Shown: piece after piece, positions 1-10,662 of the stretch
How positions within the stretch are numbered: position 1 is the first letter of the stretch
Layout of the letters: each line of letters starts with the position of its first letter
Origin: Chelydra serpentina
Lineage: Eukaryota; Chordata; Testudines; Chelydridae
Direction of reading: 5' to 3'
Assembly (NCBI GenBank): GCA_037349315.1
Contig: JBAIAC010000033.1
Location: 12,294,001-12,358,000, forward strand
Length of the DNA stretch: 64,000 bases
Translations under genes and position numbers: made by a program
Notes under the pieces: generated by a model
What the model saw: only the letters and a program-made list of their open reading frames with translations
What the model was told of the DNA's origin: nothing
Database searches by the model: none

Positions 1-15
1 GTTTATTTGAACTAC

Positions 16-177
16 ACATTATATGATAGGTTACAGTGTAGTAGCCGTGTTAGTCTGTGTCAGCAAAAAGAAAATAAGAAAGAAAGAAATACTTGTGGCA
101 CCTTAGAGTCTAACAAATAGTCTCTAAGGTGCCACAAGTATTTCTTTCTTTCTTATTTTCTTTTTACATTATATGAT
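16..177 (+). mobile_element. Fold-back SINE-like element with 12-bp TSD
   Basis: The 12-bp word acattatatgat occurs at 16-27 and again at 166-177, bracketing the insert as a target-site duplication. The insert carries the words gtagccgtgttagtctg and acttgtggcacctta, which I recognise from a repeat family abundant in turtles and crocodilians. The right half (about 121-165) is the reverse complement of about 64-107, including an irregular A/G-rich run, so the element is a hairpin with a loop of about 13 bases. The variable-length TSD fits target-primed retrotransposition. The family name is not known to me. Confidence 0.75.
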
Positions 178-769
178 GTGATGCAGTGATGGTAACCAAC
201 CAAAGTTCTTAATAAAATAAAAGCCTTTTTGTGAACATGGATGTAATAAAATAAATTATTAAACCATTGCCAAACCAGGCAGTTACCTAGTAGCACATCG
301 ACAACACACCAGCAATAAACCAAGACCAAATTAAACAATTTTCAAATTAAACAAAGTGCATAAACCAAACATTGAACAGCACAAACAGCAAACATAGGGC
401 CAACAAATACATTCCCTAAGTTTGCGTGTCCTCTGCCCCCACCCCCCCATTCTACTTTCCCTTTCTTCCACATTTTGTGTTACGGGGCAACCCAAGCACT
501 GTTCCTGGTCTGCAGAACATGGTACTGTGGAGGGGACTCAGGATGTGCTGGGGATGCAGCAGTAGCCTGTACTCTGGTGGCCATAAGCGTAAGCAGCCTC
601 TTGAACAGATCTTTCTGCTGCACTCTATCTTCCTCCCTCAGCCAACTTTCCTGCTGCAGAAACTGCACTGAAAGACTCTCCTTGCGCACCGCAATTCTGT
701 CCTCTTGCTCTGCCGCCTGTCTGTGCCATTTCACTTGCTGTGAATCCTTCTCCCTTTGTTATTGCACCC
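178..769. other. No recognisable feature
   Basis: Sequence shifts from AT-rich to a C/T-rich stretch after about 420. Reading frames here are short and have no recognisable protein. I see no gene, RNA gene or mobile-element end. Confidence 0.5.
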
Positions 770-915
770 CATGGGACTTAGGCTCAACACCCCCGCAGGT
801 ACCTGGGCCCAGGGGGCTTGCTGGCCCATGTCAGACAGAACTGTGTGTACAGACAGGGGGTCTGGGCTCAAGCCTGAGTCTGACCCCAAGCTTACACTGC
901 AGTGTAGGCATACCC
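770..915. mobile_element. Right-end fragment of Harbinger-like MITE
   Basis: The segment ends in acactgcagtgtaggcatac followed by cc, the inverted form of the GGGTATGTCTACAC-type terminus seen at 36399 in this window. The upstream part, with phrases such as gggctcaagcctgag, resembles the interior of the same element group. No matching left end was found, so this is a truncated relic. Confidence 0.5.
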
Positions 916-1955
916 ATAGTTTTCAAATTTACAGTATTCTTTTAAATGTACTCAGATTCCTTTTTATTGTGCTTGAGCTTCACAGACATCTTGCTCAGAC
1001 CTTATTATTAGACTGAGAATCTCAAGTGTTCGTCATTTTCACACACACTGCAGTGAACTGACATTTGAAAGGAAATGCCTTCCTTCAGATCCCTGCACAG
1101 CCGCTGAATAAGTATCATTCAGTTAATATGATCAGCTGGGGAATTAGATGTTTATCCTTAATGTAAGCTAAATTAAACCACTGTGTTTAAATGCATGAAA
1201 AGGGTTAAACTATGCCTTGTACACATGCCCCACAGCAAGCAGCAGTGCAGAGCCACACTGCTCTGACGGAAGACAGGGAGGCATTTAGCCCAGAGGAGGC
1301 AAAATTCCTCCCAGAATGATAGGGTGCAAGATACTGAGTGTCTGCTATTGTACCCCTTTGTGAGGTGCAACTTGCTGCTCTCTGTACAACTGTCCATTGA
1401 CTGGTATGTCATTCCACTGGCCAGTGTATTGGTGGGGCCAAAGACATACCCCTACTTCCTTCCTATACTGCCCTACTCCCTTCCGGGCTCTGTCTGCACT
1501 TCTCAGAACTCAGAAGGTGCAATTCTGCCTAGCCCTTACATGAGCTAAGCAATGAGGTACGGGGGAGAGTCCTTGTATCTTTCGTCCTCACTGCAGGCTG
1601 TGCAGAGGTAAGGCAGAATCTGTCCCTGTGTGACTTCGGCACTGCATACAGAAGGAAACTTTATCAGTTATACGCTACTTGAATTGTGGGAAGACTGACA
1701 AAAAGGTGGCTGAGTTGCAGACAAGCCAAGGAAAATGGCAGAAAATAATAATGGACCTTATATATGCAGTAATAAAGTCCATTATTACTTATCCATGATT
1801 TTCTTCTGTCGGCCACCTGGGGCTCAGATCAGGGGCTCTGCTCTCAGCCTCAGGGCAGCCGGGGCTCCCGCTGTCAAAACTGCAGTCAAAGCCTAATATT
1901 GTGGAATCTGCAATATCGCAAGCTAAGGTGGGCATTAATTATACTGGTATAGTTA
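916..1955. other. No gene; short GC-rich relic near 1801-1885
   Basis: Mostly unremarkable flank. Near 1845-1880 the phrase cagccggggctcccgctgtc matches the unit of the minisatellite at about 47645-47775, suggesting a shared repeat. Sequence from about 1931 (attatactggtatagttat) looks like interior of the Harbinger-like element whose right end lies at 2932. Confidence 0.4.
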
Positions 1956-1963
1956 TACCAGGG

Positions 1964-2303
1964 CAGTGGTTCTCAACTGTGGTCCACTGCTTTTTCAGGG
2001 AAAGCCTCTGGCGGGCCGGGCCGGTTTGTTTACCTGCCGCGTCTGCAGGTTCGGCTGGTCGCGGCTCCCACTGGCCACGGTTTGCTGCTCCAGGCCAATG
2101 GGGGCTGTGGGATGCAGGCCGCGGTGCGGGCCGAGGGATGTGCTGTCCGCCGTGTCCCGCAGCTCCCATTGGCCTGGAGCGGCAAACCACGGCCAGTGGG
2201 AGCTGTGACTGGCCGAACCTGTGGACGTGGCAGATCAACAAACTGGCCTGGCGCCCCAGGGGCTTTCCCTGAAGAAGCGGTGGACCACAGTTGAGAACCA
2301 CTG
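1964..2303. mobile_element. hAT-like MITE, TIR CAGTGGTTCTCAA
   Basis: The 340-bp GC-rich element starts cagtggttctcaactgtgg and ends ttgagaaccactg, matching inverted termini. Flanks are taccaggg (1956-1963) and tactaggg (2304-2311), an 8-bp duplication with one mismatch, the length made by hAT transposases. The two halves are long inverted repeats of each other, which explains the overlapping reading frames on both strands; none is a real gene. It sits inside the AT-rich element that resumes at 2308. A second member of this terminus type is at 37987-38375. Confidence 0.85.
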
Positions 2304-2887
2304 TACTAGGGCTATCAAATGATTAGTTGTGATTTATCGCAATTTAGTTTACATTTATGGGAGATAATGCTGCCTGCTTCTTCTTTACAATATCACCTGA
2401 AGGTGAGAACAGATGTTCGCATGGCACTCTTGTAGCCGGCGTAGCAAGGTATTTATATATGCAAGATATGCTAAACATTCATATGCCTCTTCATGCTTTG
2501 ACTTGCAGGCTCTAATGTTTTACATTGTTTTATTTTTGAATGCGGTTATGTAAAAAAAAATTCTACATTTGTAAAGCGCACTTTCACGATAAAGATATTG
2601 CACTACAGTACAGTAAGAAGTGAATCGAAAATGTCTATTTCTTTTGGTTATCTTTTTTACAGTGCAAATATTTGTAATAAAAATAATAATATAAAGTGAG
2701 CACTGTACACTTAGTATTTGGTGTTATAATTGAAATCAATATATTTGAAAATGTAGAAAACATCCAAAAATATTTATAATCAATGTAAAATGGCATTCTA
2801 TTATTGTTTAAGAATGCAATTAAAACTGCAATTAATAGTGACTTTTAAAAATCTAGTTAATTTGTTTTGTTTTAATTGCATGCCCTA
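2304..2887. mobile_element. AT-rich DNA-transposon relic split by the hAT
   Basis: The left end agggctatcaaatgatta and right end taattgcatgcccta resemble the inverted ends of a known reptile repeat whose termini are rich in short (aatt/attaa) words. The hAT at 1964-2303 duplicated its first bases, so the original left end is at about 1960. Outside it on both sides lies related sequence (ttatacc, attatacc), suggesting this element in turn landed in an older one. No transposase frame is left. Confidence 0.5.
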
Positions 2888-2932
2888 AATTATACCAAAA
2901 TACCCTGCAACATTTCCTGTGTAGACTAGGCC
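2888..2932. mobile_element. Right end of an older Harbinger-like element
   Basis: Ends gtgtagactaggcc, the inverted form of the GGCCTTGTCTACAC terminus used by several elements here. It continues the attatacc sequence seen before 1956, so the elements between are insertions into it. A clear left end is not visible. Confidence 0.45.
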
Positions 2933-3099
2933 TTCGCTAATGCAACTATCAGCTTCATTGCAGGACACATTCATTGGCTCTGATTCTTATTAACGTTAAG
3001 GCCCCTTTACACCACTCTGGCAGCGTACAGGGGGCTTAAAGTGGACACAATGTAAAGGTAATTTATGCCCACTTTAATGCCCCTTTAAGGCAACCTTAA

Positions 3100-3605
3100 G
3101 CCTTGTCTACGTGGGAAAGATTTTGTGGTATAAACTAAGGAGTGAATTTAAACTAATATAGTTATACAGCTATAAGTACAGCTATAGAAGTACTAGCTGT
3201 ATACAGCTAGTTATACAGCTATAAGTACAGTATAACAGTGCCTTTTTCAATTTAGTTTGTGTCACATGGTAAAGGTTTTCAGCTGAACCAAAAAAAGGCC
3301 TATGATTCTTATAGAATCATAGAATATTAGTGTTGGAAGAGACTTCAGGAGGTCATTAGTCCAATCCCCTGCTCAAAGCAGGACCAACACCAACTAAATC
3401 ATCCCAGCCATGGCCTTTGTCAAGTCGGGCCTTAAAAACCTCTAAGGATGGAGATTCCACCACCTCCCTAGGTAACCCATTCCAGTGCTTCACCACCCTC
3501 CTTGTGAAATACCAGAATAAGAATATCCAGATGGGGATTTATGCCTGCATAGTTATATCTGTATAACTATATTAATATAGTAAGTATACTGGTATAACTG
3601 GTAAA
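3100..3605. mobile_element. Harbinger-like relic interrupted by a CR1 tail
   Basis: The left end reads gccttgtctacgtggg, close to the terminus of the 33956 and 59575 elements. The interior is made of repeated atagttatacagctataag-like words. A CR1 tail interrupts it at 3312-3510, after which similar sequence (ggtataactggtaaaac) resumes. No right terminus was identified. 2933-3099 between the relics shows nothing else. Confidence 0.4.
3312..3510 (-). mobile_element. CR1 LINE 3'-end fragment
   Basis: Reads, on the minus strand, as the end of a CR1 element: the plus strand shows tagaatcatagaat, then ggtcattagtccaatcccctg, then ggagattccaccacctcccta, the same order as in the longer CR1 at 62125-63450 but reversed. 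It is a 5'-truncated copy without usable coding sequence. Confidence 0.9.
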
Positions 3606-3610
3606 ACTTT

Positions 3611-4510
3611 GCCATTTACAAAAATCTATATTGTAAACGAGAATCAGCCCCATTGTGTATAAATAAAATATGCCTACGCATATTCCAGACAGTGATTTTA
3701 AGATATCCCTTCTATTCACACTACTCACAAAGAGCTGAACCTCATAAGATCCATATTTCTCTTCTGCCTCCATTATTTTTTCATTAAGTAGTAAGAAGAG
3801 AAAGAAAAAGAAATATTCTGTGCTGCAAAACATTCCTCCGCCCCCCCCTCCCCAAAGCTGGCTGGTTGTAATTCTCAGAGAAAATATGTTCACAAATTCT
3901 AAAGACTATTTACATTTATTGTCAGACACTCTGTAATTTTGCTCTGCTCATCTTCTCTTTTTCTGACTTGAATTTCTGCAGTAAATCTTGCTGTGGGATT
4001 CACTGTTCAATTTATTACATAGCTACCTTAGATATAAGACCATCTCACATTTCCTCTGTAATGGTTAGAAATATATTTTTGACAATGTAACAATCATCTC
4101 TTGTAGCACTATAATAAAGCTTTACTTCCTAGAAGTTTTATATACAATAGTTTGCTCTATTAATACCTAAGGCTGTGTAAGCATATGAATCTTAAACAGA
4201 CCTTCACCAGAGTTTAGAAATCTGCTGTAAAAATTCCTTCTGTGCTGAAACTCAGCCAGATTTGTTTTACCTATAATGATTTCCTTTCCTTATACTGCTC
4301 AAGATGAAGAGAAAAAATATAGAAGTCTTGTGGATTCAAAAGCTGTTTTTAACTCAGCCTAAAATAGCTAATTTTATTAAATAACTGACATTATGCATAT
4401 CATCTATCCACATGGATTTGAGGGTAATATTAAAAATAACAGAACTATTTCACTTTTTAAAGCAGTTATTAAACTATGATTTTTGTATTTAGGATCCAGT
4501 GTATTCTTTA
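3611..4510. other. No recognisable feature
   Basis: AT-rich sequence without convincing reading frames or repeat termini. Confidence 0.5.
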
Positions 4511-4800
4511 TATTATTACTTGCATTGCACTAGCACCTAGAAGCCTGAATCAGGGATTGAAGCCCTATTGTGCTAAGCACCGTACACACACAAAGACCCT
4601 GCACAAAAGAGCTCACAATCTAAGGCCCCAATCCTGCAAAGACTTATTCATGTGCTTAACTTCACACAGTGTGTAGGTCTTTGCAGGATCAGGGCTTAAG
4701 TGTGTGATGAAAGACAAGAGATGGATACAAGTAATCAGACAGGTGGAGCACAAAGTCACGGGATGATTATTCTAATTAGTGTAATAAGCAATGGTCACAG
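4511..4800 (+). repeat. Old interspersed repeat, copy 1 of 3
   Basis: Words such as gcactagcacctagaagcc, ccctattgtgctaagcacc, agagctcacaatctaag and acaagagatggatacaa appear in the same order at 29007-29128 and 47265-47502. The three copies are diverged, so the family is old. A 73-bp palindromic element (4624-4696) is inserted in this copy. The family name is unknown to me. Confidence 0.65.
4624..4696. mobile_element. 73-bp palindromic MITE nested in old repeat
   Basis: Starts ggccccaatcctgcaaagac and ends gtctttgcaggatcagggct, an imperfect inverted pair. TAA flanks both sides (4621-4623, 4697-4699), and the host repeat continues in register across it. It belongs to the widespread amniote sequence around aatcctgcaaa that has other relics here near 20247 and 54780. 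Confidence 0.65.
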
Positions 4801-7679
4801 TTTCTGATCGCTGTCAAATCTGTCTTATCATAAATGAAAATGAGTTAGTCCACAGCACAGATGAATGAGCTTTACCATGCGCCTGGAATTAAACTAGCAC
4901 CAGAAATCCCACACCTCTCAGTTTCCCTTGGTCTCTGAGTTTAACTTTTAGAATAGGGATTGTCTTTGAGTGTATTATGTAATTCCAAGAAGCCTGTAGG
5001 CCCTTAATTAATTAATAATTAGAACAAGTGGGTGGCAGCCACATTAGAGTCAAGGCAATAATATTCTATTAGGTCAACAATATATATTGTACTATTGTAT
5101 ACTCCCTAACTACCAAGAAAAACGATCAGTTGGGTCAAGACCAGTGGTATACGTAGCCTGATACTTTGTTTCCAACAACAGCCTGTACTAAATGATTCAG
5201 AAGGTAAACACAAAAACAAAAAAAAACCACACAAAACCCCATCACGTAAGAGGCAAGTATTTAATTACCTACTCATAGGGGAAGTTTCTTCCTAATCTAT
5301 ATCAATTTGTGGTCGGTTTAGGCCTGGAAGCATAAGGGTGTATAAAGCTGTGTATGTTCTTAAGAAGAATGTAAAAGTCTAATCACTTGGAATCCTATTA
5401 AGCACATAGCCTCCTTGATATCTTGTGGCAGGTTAATTATGTACTGCATAAAACAAAATATTTTATTTTATCAGTTTTGAATTTGTTGTTTAATTGAATG
5501 ACCCTATGTCTTGTATTATGCTCCAGTTTACAATTTCTCATATGACTTATTTTCTCTGTACCCATAGTTATTTTTTAGAATTCAACTATATCCTTTCTTA
5601 TATATCTTCTCTCTAAACTAAATAGCCCTAATCTTTTCACTCACCCATATATGGAAGTTTCTCCATGCCTTTGATCATCATAAACAAACAGCTTCAGACT
5701 GTCAGTCAATTCAGTTTTGTAATGGTGTTGAAAACAGTTGGGTCCCATCTACACTGATGGTAGTTTGGGCTATCTAGAGTAAGAAAGGTGTACAGGAAAG
5801 GATTGTACCTGAGCTCCTTGGTGCACAGGCAGTCCCCATCGGTGTATGGAAGGAGAAGTCCCTATGTTTCCTCAAGTTCAGGGGAACTTGTGCCTTTCTC
5901 CACTATACATTACACAAAAGACAGAGTCTGGCTCTAGCAATTAAACCATTTTCAACATCGTTACAGGTGAGACTATTCCTGACAACTGTCAGCAATGGGT
6001 CAGTTTTCTAGTGTAAATGGAGCCTAGAAGTACTGATAAAACAGAATTGAGCACAACAGGTCTGAGTAGTCCCTCAGTGTCCAACAGGAACAGGGTTTTC
6101 CTTATTCTCCTTCCCCAACCCAGTCTCTCTCTCTTCTTTATTTATGTAAGTTATATTAAGATTATTTTAAGGAAATAAGCTTTAATATTAACACAAATGC
6201 CAAGTACAAAGTAGATACAGAAACATGCACATACAAAACCTAGATAAATTACCAGTGTATTTTATTGCTTACATTCATGAGTATAATATAACAGGTTCCC
6301 TCTCTGGATTGATTTCTATTTTTTGCTTTTCTTTAACCTTTTTTCTCTCTGTCTTACAAGGTTTACATAACTTTTTCCAAGTTCAAGTGAAACCCCGAGC
6401 AAACTATTTTTTCCAGTTACATTAAAACTGCTGCTACTCACCTTCTGCTGGAGAATAAAGCATGAAACTCAGCTCTTACAAACTCCAGCTCACTTTTAGC
6501 ACTGTCAGATATGTTTGTGTTAATAGTAGTCTGTGGTTATATTTACTATCCAACTTCTTTTTCAATTAAACTGTTTTCCCCCCAAATCACTATCAAATAA
6601 TGCCCAGGCCTCCAAATCAAATCGTAAGTTTTACTTGGTCAGTAATGTAAGCAGAGTTGAGATGAGGAGGCGATGTTTTGATTTTTCAAAACCAAAACCA
6701 AGCATGGCTCAGATCCAAAGGAGCTGTTCTATTTTATGCAAACCACTAAAGTTTGTGGGACTAAAGGGGAGGCCAGATAAATCGTTTTTGTTCCTTTTCT
6801 ATAATGAACAAACCAGGGTGGTCTGGATATTGCAATACCTCATCAATCAGGTTTTATGTTTGCAAATCAAATCAGGTCTGGTTCTTCAGATCCAGTTTGA
6901 GAACCAAAGCAGGAGTGGCTCAGACCCACTTTGCAAACCAGCACCCCAATTCTGCCCTCAGCCATGAAGGCAGACCTATTTACCTCTAGGGCGCTCCACT
7001 GACTTTCATCTACCCACACAAGTCCAATTGCAGAACATCCCAGGAGTAGTTCAGACCTCTGTTCTATTTTATCCAGACCACCAAAGTTTCAGGAAGGCCT
7101 GTTGGATAAAAAGATTTCACTTATGGCTAATCTCTAAATTACTGTCTGCTTGGAGCTTTTTTTTTTTTAAATTAAACACTGCCTGTTTCCACTTTTTCTA
7201 CTAATCATTGTCCTTAACAGTCAGTGATTAACTGAAAAAAAGAAAAAGGAAAACGTAATATGCAGTGGTTAACAAATAAATAATAGCTATGGGCAGTGGT
7301 TTAAAAAATTGTTTGGAAGGCACACAATCATATTATTATGTATCTAATTGTAAGTTTATTTATTTTTGTTTTCTATATTATGTTCTGATGGTGCCTATAT
7401 GCCCCAGTTGGGTTCCCATTGAAGCCAATGTAATTACTCCTAAGCTTAAAGCACATTCAGAAGTATTTTCAGAATCACAGCCCTAGATCTTAAACTTTTG
7501 GGGACAGAGACTACACTTGTGTCTTCTTAGGGCTTGCATACCCTAGTGCTTGAATTATTCTTAAACCAGGTCAGCCTAACTGGCATGGACCCCTAACGTG
7601 GATACTGGTATAAAGATGCTTTGTCCTCTTCCTTAGCAGTATATAAGTGCTTTATATTTATATTGGTATAGCTATTCTC
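4801..7679. other. No gene; low-grade repeat-like patches
   Basis: AT-rich flank. About 6640-6990 has phrases (gatttttcaaaaccaaaacc, gctcagatcc) recalling the text near 34735-34810, which suggests a diffuse old repeat. No terminal repeats, RNA gene or protein-like frame was found. Confidence 0.45.
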
Positions 7680-7682
7680 ATA

Positions 7683-8432
7683 GGGCTTGTCTACACTGGC
7701 AAGTTTTGTCCCCCCAAAACTGCCTTTTGGCAACAAAACAGCAAGAGCGCACACACTACAACAGGACTTTTGTTGTGAAAAACGCCCAGTTTTTGGTGAC
7801 AAAAAACTTCCACCCCAGGAGAGACTTTTGTCTTTTCCCCTCCCTTTATTGTCAACAAAGAGCCAGTGTAGACACTGCTGATTGTTTTGTCGACAGAACT
7901 GGCTTCCTCCAGTATCCCACAATGCCTGACCTGATTGCTCTGCTCAGTGTTTTGATCTCTGCTGCCCTGCAGGCATGAACTCCTCCCTTTTTAAAGCTCT
8001 GGGAAGTATTGGTGTGCTGCTCTGTTTGGGAAACAAACAAAGAGCGAATCATTGACATACTCCTGTTCTGCACTGCACTAGGAACACAGCAGCAGGCAGG
8101 GGGAGGGGAACAGACTGCTGTGCTGCTTTGCCATTTTTCAGCAGGGAGAGCGCACAGAGCTGCTCATGATGCTGCTCTCGGCAGCTGAGGGGCCTGTGGG
8201 AGATCTCAGAGAGAATCCCAAGATGCGCAGAGATCAGCTCTTCCTTTCCTCAACACTGGACTGGGATACATACCCACGATGCATTGCTCACCCTGTCGAT
8301 GGTGGTGTCCCCAATGTGGACATGATCTGGCGACAGAGGGAGCAAAGTGTGAACACTGGTGATTTTTGTTTTGTTAACTTTTGGGTGTCTACACAAGTTT
8401 TGTCAACAAAACTTGGTAGTGTAGACAAGCCC
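7683..8432. mobile_element. Harbinger-like element, 750 bp
   Basis: Starts gggcttgtctacactggc and ends agtgtagacaagccc, matching inverted termini, with ATA on both sides (7680-7682, 8433-8435). A 3-bp TSD is typical of PIF/Harbinger elements. The interior holds no transposase; its short frames are not protein-like. It ends only about 0.5 kb upstream of the TATA box of the predicted promoter. Confidence 0.75.
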
Positions 8433-8461
8433 ATACAGGAAAGGGAATATGCTTTTGTGTA

Positions 8462-8706
8462 GCCATGCCTACACTATGAAGTTTTGTCAGTATAACTACA
8501 TCAGCCAGGAGTGTGACAAAAATCACAATACACCCCTAGCTGACATAGTTATGCCAGGAAAACCCCAGTGCAGAGGACAAAAGAGTGCTTGGGGGGGGGG
8601 GGGGGGAGGGTAGCTGACTCCTGTCAGCCTATCCTGCCGCATCTACATTAGGGAGCTCTGCTGCGATAGCTATGGTGACAAAGCCCCTAGTGTAGAGCAG
8701 GGCTCA
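8462..8706. mobile_element. Harbinger-like MITE next to the promoter
   Basis: The left end gccatgcctacactatgaag and right end ctagtgtagagcagggctc are diverged inverted termini of the same group. Inside lies a run of 16 G (8591-8606). The TSD is not clear. It is the last mobile element before the CpG island. Confidence 0.55.
8591..8606. repeat. Poly-G run of 16
   Basis: Sixteen consecutive G, followed by aggg. It lies inside the MITE at 8462-8706. Length is probably variable and prone to sequencing error. Confidence 0.95.
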
Positions 8707-8941
8707 GTAGCAGCATTGAAGCTGTTGGTCATGGCTGCTGTTGAGCAAGTGCTCTGGCTGGCTGTGGCTTGTTCTGGACGGGAGCACTAGGACACTGCCA
8801 AGGGCACGCCCAGGAACAAAAAACAAACTCAAGAAGTTGCAGGGGGCAGACAAAGACTGCAAAATCCCGAGGCCCGTGCGGCTGCTCCAGCAGCAGCAGC
8901 TCCACGCGGCCAGCTGCTAGGATCTCCCTCAGGAATGACGC

Positions 8942-8949
8942 TATAAAAA
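8942..8949 (+). promoter_or_regulatory. TATA box (tataaaaa)
   Basis: A good TATA-box match at the upstream edge of the CpG island. Transcription would begin roughly 25-30 bases downstream, near 8970-8978. A TATA box in a CpG island is the less common promoter type. Confidence 0.6.
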
Positions 8950-8956
8950 CAAACCC

Positions 8957-8966
8957 TGATTGGCTA
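8957..8966 (-). promoter_or_regulatory. Inverted CCAAT box
   Basis: The plus strand reads ctgattggct, the reverse complement of a CCAAT box in the NF-Y context. It lies downstream of the TATA box rather than at the usual -60 to -100 position, so either start sites differ from the TATA prediction or the match is incidental. Confidence 0.4.
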
Positions 8967-8990
8967 GGTCCGAGCTGAATTCTCCATTTA

Positions 8991-9145
8991 TGGACAGAGT
9001 GGCTGGTGCTGGACTCCGGGGCATCGGCTGCACAGGCGGAGCGGCGCGGCGGCGGGGGGCTCTCGCTCCCACTCCCGGGCCGGGCACACACTCCGCTGAG
9101 GAGCCGCGTCCCCGTCAGAGCAGGAGAGGAGCCGCCAGCCTGTGA
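8991..9145 (+). other. Upstream ORF 1, 51 codons
   Basis: Starts atggacagagtgg and runs to a tga at 9143-9145, all within the predicted leader. If the transcript starts near 8972 this would be the first AUG, only about 20 bases from the cap, and might often be skipped. Translation would reduce initiation at 9356. Confidence 0.35.
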
Positions 9146-9165
9146 GGCTGCTGACGCCCGCCCGC

Positions 9166-9201
9166 ATGGGGTCCGCGCTGGCCGCCCCTCGGCGCCGCTG
9201 A
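9166..9201 (+). other. Upstream ORF 2, 11 codons plus stop
   Basis: Context gcccgcATGgg has G at +4 and a non-purine C at -3. The peptide would be MGSALAAPRRR. It closes about 155 bases before the predicted start codon, leaving room for reinitiation. Confidence 0.35.
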
Positions 9202-10000
9202 GCTTGGGACCGGTCCCTCAGTCCCCGCTTGGCGGACTCTGGGCGCTAACCGAGGGGGAGGAAACCAGCCCCGTCCCCGCCTCCCGGATCCTCGGGCAGC
9301 CTGTGCGGAGCAGCAGCTGCAGACGGGGCAGCCACCACCGCGGCAGCGCAGCGAGATGGTGAGTGACCGAGCCGGGCTGGCAGGCGGAGACCGGACCGGG
9401 CGAGTGGGGGGGGGGGGGGGCAGGGGAACAGTCACAGAGCTCCCGGTGCCCTGCCTGGGGGGCACCGCGGGAAGGGGGGACCGTCCCAGGCTGGTTACCC
9501 CGTGCCGGGGGACCCGGCGTGGTGCTGCGGTTACCGTGCCCGCTGAGCGGGCTTTCGGGGCTCGCCCTCCGGGCACACACCCCGCTCCAGCCGCGGGGCC
9601 CTCCTTCATCGTGTGCCTGGCGCCCCCTTCGCTCCCCCTGGAGCGCCCTTCCACAGACGCCGGCTCTGGCCAGCTCTCGGGCGCAGAAAGTTCCTGCCGG
9701 GCCCTGTTCCTTGTCCCGGGAACAGCAGGTACCGTCCCCCCGCGGACCCCGAGCCAGCCGCCTCCGTCCTGCTGCGGGTGGCACTTCGCGGAGAGGCTGG
9801 GGTAGCTCTTGCCAAGCAGCCGCTTGCTGGCTGCCCCGAAAGCGGGTCTCTGGTTTGCCAGGTGCCAGCACTAAGCCGGGCAAGGACAGGCAGCGCCTTA
9901 CGTGGGCAGATCACCGCGTGAAGGCTTCCAGAGAAAGCGTCAGGGAGCAGCAGCCTCCCGAGCCGAGCTGGGGTGGGGAGAGCTGGCGGGGCGCGGGGAA

Positions 10001-10660
10001 CCGACAGAGACATCGTTGTAGGTTCCCTCGCTCAAATAAATGCTCCCGTTTAGCACTGGCTGCCCTAGCAAGGTGAGCCTAGCTGCCCACTTTGTATCAG
10101 GCGGAACTGAGAGTGGTAGAAACATGGCACATGGAGAATTACAACGTTTTTTCTCCTGTTCTTATTCCTGGTGTGTGAGAGATTACTGTACCTGTTGTAC
10201 GCTCTTCTCCGTACGCCGGACTGCCCAATGGTGTTTAACACTTGTTAGTACAGTCTGTGTATAATGAATATAACCACAGGGTTTGGAAAAAAGTAAGAGA
10301 AGAGCCACACCAAAAAAAAGTCTCACTCATTTGCTGTGAACTATGGCTAGCTGAAAAGTAAAAAAAAAAAAAAATCTATTAAAAAATCTGGGTGTTTATC
10401 AATTTCAACAAAATTAAAATTTTCATGGGAGGTACTTGGTTTTGATTCCCACCCCCCACCCGCCAAAAAACCTGAAAACTGCAAAGTTGAATTTTTTTGT
10501 TTGGTTTTTTCAACCATGTTCCTGATGTTCTTGGTTTTTTTACTTTTTGATGAAAAGTTTAAACTTTCTATTGAAAAAATCATTTCCCAACAACTTCTAC
10601 TGTAAATATTAATCTGGGAGCTATATGTGCATACTCTGACATAGTGATATAGTATTACCC
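10001..10660. other. No gene; old AT-rich repeat patch
   Basis: About 10350-10610 has A- and T-runs and words such as ttttgatgaaaagttt that recall a diffuse reptile repeat. No termini can be set. Confidence 0.35.
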
Positions 10661-10662
10661 TA

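Larger units (their letters stand above)
8972..9358 (+). other. Predicted exon 1 ending at ATG|GTGAGT
   Basis: The sequence gcagcgagATG at 9356-9358 is followed directly by gtgagt, a near-ideal splice donor, so exon 1 would be 5' leader plus only the start codon, with coding sequence resuming in phase 0 at a distant exon. Purines precede the ATG (gcgag). The upstream end is set from the TATA box and is approximate. The open frame through the donor is compositionally biased and not credible as protein, which favours splicing. If correct, intron 1 runs from 9359 past the end of the window. No other exon is recognisable, so the gene cannot be named. It could also be a non-coding first exon. Confidence 0.55.
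8860..10000 (+). promoter_or_regulatory. CpG-island promoter region
   Basis: The only long stretch here that is rich in G+C and CpG yet shows no transposon ends. It contains a TATA box, an inverted CCAAT box, a GC-rich leader and a strong splice donor, in the order expected for a vertebrate promoter, first exon and start of intron 1. A G run of 17 (about 9404-9420) lies just inside the predicted intron. The large overlapping reading frames on both strands in this block are composition effects. CpG density was judged by eye, not computed. Confidence 0.8.

Noticed and set aside
9356..9805. 149-codon frame starting at the predicted ATG and reading through the donor
   Set aside because: It crosses a near-perfect splice donor and a 17-base G run and has biased composition, so it is better explained as intron.
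9115..9883. Long minus-strand frames (179 and 221 codons) across the CpG island
   Set aside because: They overlap several plus-strand frames, are dominated by Pro, Gly, Arg and Ala from base composition, and show no domain. This is typical of GC-rich promoter DNA.
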